Assembly (NCBI GenBank): GCA_015499985.1
Contig: JAAAUF010000183.1
Coordinates: forward strand, 38,656 to 53,484
From: Haplosporangium gracile
Lineage: Eukaryota > Mortierellomycota > Mortierellomycetes > Mortierellales > Mortierellaceae
Direction of reading: 5' to 3'
DNA: 14,829 nucleotides
Shown here: positions 7,992 to 14,829 of the stretch, piece after piece
How positions within the stretch are numbered: the stretch's first letter is position 1
Layout: the number at the start of each line of letters is the position of its first letter
The notes under the pieces: generated by a model
The model's input: only the letters and a program-made list of their open reading frames with translations
Told to the model about the DNA's origin: nothing
The model's database searches: none
Made by a program: the position numbers and the translations under genes

Positions 7992-10900
7992 ATGGCGCTG
8001 ACTGCAAAGGCTCAAGTCATCGAGCGAGACTTTCAAAATGCCAGAGCAAAGGCAAACTACCCTACCTTCGCTGAATTCGCACGTCGCTATGTCAAACACA
8101 ACAAGGACGGCATTGGTAAGTTGTTTTTGAGAGACTGTGGGAACAATGGGAGGGAGGGAGAAGCATTGTGAGAAAAAGGCTGTGACAGGTGATGTGCCTG
8201 GAAAGGGATCAGGTTTGACATCATTCCGTCGTCGGATTCAGGACCAAATGGACCTCGTTCATTGGGAAGTACCAACAGAAGACAGCGGCGAGTTTAAAAA
8301 ACCGCCGTGGAAGATTGGAACAAAAAAAAAAAAAACGTTCGAAAGGGCTCATCAGGGTTGTGGAGGGAATACTGGAGTACATCCCTTTTATCTTGGAGAA
8401 ACCAAGACTTACTTTCGTGAAAGAAAAACGACGGACCAACAAGTTTTTCTGTCGGAACCTTGCATGCTATGGATTAAGGCTCTTTTTTCAACTCCATAGA
8501 GAAGCAACCCTAAAGCATTTTCTTCTGAAGCACACCACAACCCTAACCCTCGTCTTTTTTATACGATAGTGCTTGCGAATACGGCCATGCTGGAACTGGC
8601 AGTAGGAGAGGCAGAGATTGCTATCCGCAGGGCTCAGAAGTGGACATACATGACATCGTTGGATGATACCCCAGACAACATTGCTTCAAGTCCGCCCATC
8701 CGGCAAGAGTCGATCCAGGAGGCTGTCGAAAAGCTCGAACGGGTCTTGTCCAAAGGCCCTGAGGAGCATCAGGAGGTATGTTCATTTTTTTTGGGAAGCA
8801 AAAATGTTACCCAACAAAGACAATTTTTTTTGTCAGCGGCATGTCTCCCTCGTGTCGAAACGACTGACCCTGAACATGAACTGACATGGTGAACTGACCC
8901 TTATTTTTTTTTGTGTGTATGTAAAAATAGTACGCGGCAATTGTGCTTGCAAGAGCAGCAATGGCAACCAACGCACCAGATCGTGTACAACGTGTCGCTC
9001 ATTACCTTCAAAATATCCAGCTCCCTCCAGTTCGACTTCCGTCAGGCTACAACTTTGCTCTGATCGCATGTGGATTGACTGTCAAGGGAATGGCACTAGA
9101 GGAAGAAGGCAGGATCCCCGAGGCTATTGTGTCGTACGATAATGTTGCCCTCTGGATCCAAAACAACCCCAACGAAAAGTGCGAGGAACTTTTCGCATGG
9201 ACAGAACACGCCCTTTACAGAGCAGGGTTGCTGAAGCTGCGTCTTGGGTAATGATCCTTTCGACGAATCATGGGCGCTGTTTTGAGCATGATCAACAAGG
9301 AATAGGATACAGGAAGCAGCTGGATCTAACAACCTACCTTATTATTTCTATGCATATTCTTCCTGTAGGGATCATCTTGCGGCGATCCGTTCATTCCGAG
9401 CATACCACACCCAGGCACTCACCTGGCCCGGCAACTTTAGACTGCCTCGACGCGCCACCGCCTACCGCCATCTCTCCCAAGCCTTGTCAACTTCGTTCAA
9501 GACGGTTGGCTATCAAGCCGTGGCCAATGGATCACCCACTGTCATCAAGTAAGATACTTATACTTTGCAAATGATGCGGTGTTTCAAGAGTCAAGATAAC
9601 GGAAATGCTGACAATTGGAATTACTCCATGTTATTGAACCTCTAATAGCGAGCAATCACAGTTCTACCCCACGGCGTTGAGTTTGGAGATGGCAGAGATC
9701 CACGCTTACTGGGAAGACTCATTGTATGCAGTGACCGCATTCCCAGGAGCAAACGAAAAGAACTGGAGAGTCTTGGTGATGATTGAACAGATCATTGAGG
9801 ATTGCAAATTGCTCGGACCTGGAAACGATGCTGACAAAAATGCCCTCGTCGAGGTTAGTGCACGCTTCTTGTTGTGTACTAGTCACTTTGCATTTCGCTT
9901 CTACTCGTTACTCATCATTTTTCCAACTCTTGTTGTGGAAAAATAGACTATTTACCGAGCTTCTCAAAAGACCTTTCAATCACCTCGGGTCTTGCGCTTC
10001 CTGTTCTTTGCGCTGGTGGAAAAGGGTCAATACGACGAGGCAGAGTTGGTTCTCAAGGCATATCTGGATATGGCAGAGATCAACCTCAAAGTGAAGGACG
10101 CGACAGCTGAGGACTCATTGACTCACGATGAGCGCGTTCGTCTGGATGTCGAGTCCATGTACGACATTACGACTGTTATGATTGCTGGATCTCGTCTGTA
10201 TTCCAAGGAGCTCGCAAAGCCCCTGGAAGCTTTGAAGTGTGCGTCAGGAGCCTTGGACAACATTCACCAGTATCTCCAGAACCATGAGCTAGTAGTCAAC
10301 TTGCTCAACAATGCCCACCAGTGTCAAGGAATCGCCTACGGACTTCAGGCCTCTACCAGTAGGTCTCGCCCTTTTATCTGAATCACATTTGGTGGCGTAA
10401 AAAAAGAGCCAAAAGTTAACGAACGGTTTCCTCTCTTACCTGACTGAATAGCACACGAGCCTCACCAGCGTCCTCAGATGTATGCCAAGGCTGTGGAGTC
10501 ATTGGAAAATGCGATCAAGGTGGCTCCTGATGCTTTCGACAGCCAGTACCTTCTCGCCCTCCAGTACGCAGAGATGCGCGAGATCGCAAAGGCGATCTTG
10601 ACAGTTAAGCAAAGCATCAGTCTCAACTCGAGTCACATCCCCTCGTGGCACCTGCTGGCATTGTTGCTCTCTTCGCAAAAGGACTATGAGCGTGCCTTGA
10701 GCATCTGCGCTGTGGGCCTCAAGGAGTCCGAGTGGGATTTGGCCCAGACGGATGGATTTTCTGCTTCCCAGTTGGACGGCGAAGATTACTTGGCGCTTCG
10801 GGTCACACAAGCGATTCTACAGGATCAAGTTCATGGACCAGAGGCTGGATTAGAGCATGAGGAGGCGCTGTTTTCGCTGTATACCCGCGTATTTGCGCCA

Positions 10901-11967
10901 GAGCCTAGCTCGATGGGCGAGAGCTCGTATGATATTCAAAACATTCGACGACGGGATCAGAGCGATAATGACCTGAACATTTCGCCATCTGGTGTTGTGA
11001 ATGGTGGTACTACTGCTGGTCGTCCCCGTTCAGGAAGTATCCTGAGTGCTCGAAGCAGAAACGGTGGTGGTTCTGATGTCGGCAGCACTATCGGTGCCAG
11101 CAATACCCTTGGTAAACATCGTTGCCTCTGTATTTACAATACGACTTGAGTATCATCACTTGTGACGAACCTAACCAGAAAGCATATCCTTCGCTACTTT
11201 CGATCCTGTAGAAGTACCAAAAGCCAATTATGCGTCATCGATTACGTCGTCAATTGGATCGACCCCTAACAAGAACCGCAGGATCCCACCTCCTGCAGCA
11301 GCCGCTGGTGCCAACCAGGGTACTTTAGGACGTTCACTGCTCAGTCTCCCTCCACCAGTTCACAGACCAACGACAAAGTCAGTAGTGCGGATTGCACGTG
11401 CCAACAAGGTGTTGATCACCCTCTGGTTGATGTCTGCCTCAGCATTTAGACGTCTTGGCAAAATGGAAGATGCCTTTAAGGCTATTGAAGAAGCCGAACG
11501 CATCGACGCCTCCAACCCCGACGTTTGGTACCAGGTACATATCAGATCACTTGATTTTTTACTATTTTGAATGTTTGGAGTGAGGTAAAATTGGCCGTAT
11601 TAATAATTTTCTCCTTTTTTGTTTAATCTAGCTGGGATTGTTGTATGTTGCTCAAGGGGACCAGGAGACGGCATCTGTGTCGTTCTCGAAGGCGTTGGCG
11701 CTGGCGCCCTATCATACAGCCTGTCTGGCTCGTGTTGGACGATCATATTTGGATGCAGGATCGTTGGAGATGGCCGAGGGTATCTTGGAGTCTACGACCA
11801 AGAGTCTTGGCTGGGATAATGCGGAGGCGTGGTTCTATCTGGGCAAGGTCTTTGAGACGACGGATAGGTTGACGCGTGCCAAGGAGTGTCTGTGGTATGC
11901 GCTTGATCTGGAGACCTCCCGCCCTGCCCGTAGCTTTACCGAGGCATTGCCGCGATATGTCCAGTAG
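7992..11967 (+). CDS. YPP1: TTC7/YPP1-family TPR protein, PI4-kinase (Stt4/PI4KA) complex scaffold
   Basis: Inferred join: 7992-8115, 8570-8775, 8931-9247, 9369-9548, 9649-9853, 9947-10358, 10452-11111, 11179-11534 and 11632-11967, giving 931 residues; every junction keeps frame. Family members bridge the phosphatidylinositol 4-kinase Stt4/PI4KA to the membrane anchor Efr3 at the plasma membrane, supporting PI4P supply. The N-terminus, with EFARRYVKHN and the following helical region, resembles the family's N-terminal helices. Helical repeats fill the middle. Clear TPR pairs lie at about 490-575 and 775-925 (for example PDVWYQLGLLYVAQGD and AEAWFYLGKVFETTD). A Ser/Gly/Pro-rich, probably disordered linker (about 625-765) separates the TPR blocks. 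The end, LETSRPARSF followed by a short tail, fits the family's C-terminus. Length is near TTC7 (about 860) and yeast Ypp1 (about 820). The ATG has A at -3 and is the first in a long ATG-free leader. The first intron is unusually long. Another TPR scaffold is possible but less likely. Confidence 0.88.
8116..8569 (+). other. Long intron 1 of the YPP1-like gene
   Basis: This 454-nt intron runs from GTAAGT to GATAG. The flanking exons join as KHNKDGI-VLANTAMLE in a split Val codon. It contains a 13-A run (about 8323-8335) and a long stop-free frame without recognisable domains. No snoRNA box pair at suitable spacing or transposon terminus was seen. Confidence 0.75.
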
Positions 11968-12131
11968 CATCGTAGATTAATGCATGTAGAAATCGCGAGA
12001 TACAAAAAAAATAATTGATACGTCACCGAATGGGGTACAGTTTTGCTCGCTCGTGGGGGTTGAAAAAGATACTTTTTTCATTTTCTTTCTTCTTCACAAC
12101 TGTCTTTTCCCACATAACGCCTTTGCCCACC
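11968..12131 (+). promoter_or_regulatory. Compact 164-bp spacer with the SUI2 promoter
   Basis: This short region must hold both the 3' end of the YPP1-like transcript and the promoter and leader of the eIF2-alpha gene. It has an A-rich stretch (12004-12014), a CRE-like TACGTCAC (12019-12026) and a pyrimidine-rich tract (about 12070-12110) just before the start. No AATAAA or TATA box is clear. An ATG at 12030 is in frame with the eIF2-alpha start. Confidence 0.55.
12019..12026 (+). promoter_or_regulatory. CRE-like half site TACGTCAC
   Basis: The core ACGTCA matches one half of the ATF/CREB octamer plus two bases. It lies about 106 nt ahead of the eIF2-alpha ATG. A single half site can occur by chance, so it is weak on its own. 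It is notable beside the perfect octamer ahead of the MYSM1-like gene. Confidence 0.3.
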
Positions 12132-13900
12132 ATGTCCGGAAGATTGCAATGCCGCATGTACGCCAACAAGTTCCCCGAAGGTACTTGCCTCGACGCCACC
12201 TTGACAGCCTTTTCTCGCCTTGAATCCTCGAGAAAACCTTCTCGCCGCCTCTCTACCTTGCCCTTACTGATTCATCTCTTGCTTTTTTCACGCCTTTTAC
12301 CGATTTGTAGTGGATGACTTGGTGATGGTCAACGTCCGTCAGATTGCCGAGATGGGCGCGTATGTACAGCTGTTGGAGTACGACAACATTGAGGGGATGA
12401 TCCTGTTGAGTGAACTGTCTCGTCGTCGCATTCGATCGATCCAGAAGCTGATTCGTGTTGGCAAGAATGAGGTTGTTGTTGTCTTGCGTGTTGATAAGGA
12501 GAAGGGTAAGGAATCACATAACACCTGCACTTACTTACACACGCGCAATAGCTTTCTTGGTTGCGTGCTCACGTACACAGGCTTTGTTAAGCAGGACAGC
12601 TCAGGGCTGACAGGATAAGACAGGAAACGAGACACCTGGATCCTTTCGACTGGAAGGAAGCGGGATGAGGATATCGTAGGAAATCAGTTGCTTTGTCCAA
12701 GTGAGGCAGACACCAACACTACTTGTCGGGTCAGCGCTGGAGCATCGTCAACAACCTTTTTCAATCGGTGCTCAATAGAGATGGGATTACAGGAACAAAA
12801 CGTGTAACATATGCCGCAGCTCAGCCTTTTTTACTCAAAAAGAGACCGAGTGTTACGTTTTCAGGACGCGAGCACTCAAAAATTCGAGCTCATGTTACAG
12901 AAGGGACGAACGTAACTGTGGCAGAAGTGAAAAGGCGCAAAAACTGAACTTTTACGTTTTTTGTACGTGTTTGCTGAATAGGATACATTGATCTTTCGAA
13001 ACGTCGTGTGTCGGCTACGGATATTGTCAAGTGCGAGGAGCGTTACAACAAATCGAAGGCTGTCCACTCGATCATGTCGACGGTCGCCAAGAAGGAGAGC
13101 AAGGATCTGGAGGTTCTCTACGAGCAGTTGGCTTGGCCCTTGTACGCCAAGTACGGACACGCCTACGATGCCTTCAAGGCTGCTCTCAAGTATGTCTTTT
13201 GTTCATTTTCTGCGCCTCACCAAAAGGATATTTAGGATATTCTTATTTGCTCATGATGACTCAGGGACAACTCAACACAGATCCTGACACACGCACAACT
13301 ACTCCCACACCCATATAATAGCGAGCCTGAGAAGGTCTTTGAGGGATTGGAGATGACAGAGGTTACCAAGGAGGAGCTGTTGAACAACATTAAGCGCCGC
13401 CTGACCCCACAACCTATCAAGATCCGTGCAGATATTGAGGTGACCTGCTTCGACTATGAGGGTATTGACGCGATCAAGACTGCTTTCAAGGAGGCTGAGG
13501 CTGTTTCCTTGTCCGAGGTCCCTATCCGCGTCAAGTTGGTTGCTCCTCCTCTGTATGTCATGATCACCAACGCTCTCGACAAGCAGCTCGGAATTGAGAC
13601 CATGGAGAAGGCTATTGCCGTCCTCGAGGAGAGCATCAAGAAGAACAACGGCAACATGGTCACCAAGATGAGTGTACGTTATCTATCACCTTTTTGGCGT
13701 TCAGTTTTGTACATGTTGGAGGTGGGGATATATGGGGATAAACAGTACTAATAATCATTCTTTGCTTATATCATATATAGCCCAAGGCAGTTACAGAGGC
13801 AGACGATATGGAGCTCGACCAGTTGTTGGCAAGAATCGACAAGGAGAACGCGGAAGTTTCGGGAGACGACGATGACTCTGATTCTGATGCCGATGTCTAA
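12132..13900 (+). CDS. SUI2: Translation initiation factor eIF2 subunit alpha
   Basis: Inferred join: 12132-12180, 12311-12505, 12982-13189, 13322-13673 and 13781-13900, giving 307 residues, close to yeast Sui2 (304). It is the alpha subunit of the GTP-binding eIF2 complex that delivers initiator Met-tRNA to the 40S subunit. Phosphorylation of its regulatory serine turns eIF2 into an inhibitor of its exchange factor eIF2B. The S1/OB-fold domain (about 17-88) holds [20 protein letters not shown] and then [10 protein letters not shown], where Ser53 (12418-12420) is the regulatory site known as Ser51. The kinase-recognition motif [10 protein letters not shown] follows at 81-90. Next come the helical domain, with [16 protein letters not shown], and the alpha/beta domain. 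The tail is acidic ([11 protein letters not shown]). Conserved N-terminal length and A at -3 favour this ATG over the in-frame one at 12030. Identity is near certain. Confidence 0.97.
12506..12981 (+). other. Long intron 2 of SUI2 within the kinase-recognition motif
   Basis: This 476-nt intron (GTAAGG to GAATAG) splits the Gly82 codon of KGYIDLSKR; the exon join is unambiguous from the conserved protein. It contains an imperfect inverted repeat (12797-12809 with 12851-12861) and several further GTTAC/GTAAC copies. No coding or known RNA gene was recognised inside it. Confidence 0.85.
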
Positions 13901-14829
13901 AAAGAAACCATTATTACACCTATGGACAACACAACGAACCACAGATGCAACCAAATGGCAGGACTCTACACAAAATCGTCAGCACACCTTCCCCTTTCGC
14001 AGAATAAAAACGAACCATCACATACCAATATCGAGAGACCAGGTTCGTCTTTTCTTTTTTTGAGAGCTCTATTCTGTTTTCCTGCGCGCTCCCCGATCTT
14101 GAATCGTAGTTGACCGGAGGGGGTTGGATAAGGAGCAGCGGAAAGAGGACGAGCGTGTGGTGTTAAAGGACGAGCTAAGTTAACGCATGATAAGAAAAGC
14201 AGGGGGAAGGACGGAGAGGGAAGCACTTTTGAAAAAAAGGAAAGAGAAAAGATGGGATCGGACGAATCATTTGCTTCGAAGGACCGACCATGGTTACATC
14301 CACAAATTGATCTTTCGAGCGCGTCTGGTCTCTTTGTTCGTCTTCAGGAGGCCCTGGAACGCTATTCATATATTTCCATTCGTTTTTTGTTCCTTTGTGT
14401 TTGATGGCACCACACACGACAGACAAGAAAGGAGTACGACATCGAAGCAAAGGGGGGAAGAGACTCATAGTGATGCATTGGTAATGATTTTAACCAGCAA
14501 TACAAAAGTATTTTAAAATATATTTCGGTTAGAATCACTATGCATTGGAGGACATACACCAAGTCATTTACGTATGTGAAAAAAGTGCGAAACGGGGGCC
14601 TAATTGCTAGCCCCAGATCGCCCTGCCCAGTTTAGTCAGCTAGCCAGCCAACTGTGTCAGCGAATAGCCCTGGTTCCGAATAGTGAAACCCGTGCAGTCG
14701 ACACGCGTGTGAGAATTTTTCTTTCTGTGTCTCTGTTTAGCCGACTTTAGCAGACTGTTTAACGGCAGGGAAATGGAAAAAGAACAAAGTGGATGAGTGC
14801 GTTGGGGGGGGGTGTGACGGTGTGACAAA
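13901..14829. other. 3' flank of SUI2 and gene-free spacer
   Basis: After the SUI2 3' UTR I see no gene on either strand. The open frames present are short, rich in Lys/Arg or Ser/Pro and have no recognisable domain. The stretch ends with a run of nine G (about 14804-14812). Whether a promoter of a gene beyond the right edge begins here cannot be told. Confidence 0.6.
14003..14008 (+). terminator. AATAAA polyadenylation signal of SUI2
   Basis: A canonical AATAAA lies about 103 nt past the SUI2 stop codon, a normal distance for a short fungal 3' UTR. It is the only such signal at a suitable place behind any of the three genes. Confidence 0.5.

Noticed and set aside
7715..8074. Frame through the pyrimidine-rich leader into exon 1 of the YPP1-like gene
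   Set aside because: It has no ATG start and encodes Ser/Leu/Phe-rich sequence from C/T-rich DNA.
8137..8499. Open frame within YPP1-like intron 1 as an extra exon or gene
   Set aside because: Exons on both sides join directly in frame with sensible family sequence, and no domain is seen in the frame.
8537..8550. ACCCTAACCCT, resembling telomere repeat units
   Set aside because: Less than two units, inside an intron near its acceptor, where CTAAC is better read as a branch site.
12506..12981. C/D-box or H/ACA snoRNA in SUI2 intron 2
   Set aside because: CTGA boxes occur, but no matching RTGATGA C box or convincing H-box structure at the right spacing was found.
14187..14516. 109-codon plus-strand frame past SUI2
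   Set aside because: Composition is basic and unstructured with no family resemblance; it is probably chance.

Overview
The window carries three intron-containing protein genes, all on the + strand, separated by gene-free spacers. The 17 inferred introns (67 to 476 nt, mostly about 95 to 130), GT..AG borders with A/T-rich TAG acceptors, pyrimidine-rich leaders, T-runs ahead of acceptors and simple repeats all indicate nuclear DNA of a filamentous fungus. The eIF2-alpha sequence resembles both animal and yeast forms. A gene for a SANT/Myb plus MPN protein, together with the high intron density, suggests an early-diverging lineage such as Mortierellomycotina or Mucoromycota. That placement is inference, not proof.

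Layout. Positions 1-2546 hold no supported gene; they contain a TTTC microsatellite, a G-run cluster and, near the right end, a perfect CRE octamer and a short uORF. Positions 2547-5987 encode a 941-residue MYSM1-like JAMM protease in six exons. Positions 5988-7991 are a 2-kb spacer ending in a pyrimidine-rich, ATG-free leader. Positions 7992-11967 encode a 931-residue TTC7/YPP1-family TPR protein in nine exons. After only 164 bp comes the gene for translation initiation factor eIF2-alpha (12132-13900, five exons, 307 residues). Positions 13901-14829 are its 3' region, with an AATAAA, followed by spacer.

Functionally the three genes are unrelated: histone H2A deubiquitination and chromatin, plasma-membrane PI4-kinase scaffolding, and translation initiation with its stress control. 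I see no gene cluster, mobile element, CRISPR array, tRNA or rRNA, and no convincing new multi-gene system. The points worth a second look are gene-structural and regulatory. They are an in-frame alternative acceptor that would insert a hydrophobic segment into the deubiquitinase, CRE-like sites ahead of two genes, an in-frame upstream ATG for eIF2-alpha, two outlier introns (one interrupting the kinase-recognition motif of eIF2-alpha), and a near-exclusive use of TAG acceptors.

All exon borders were assigned by eye from splice motifs, reading-frame continuity and family resemblance. No transcript data or searches were available.
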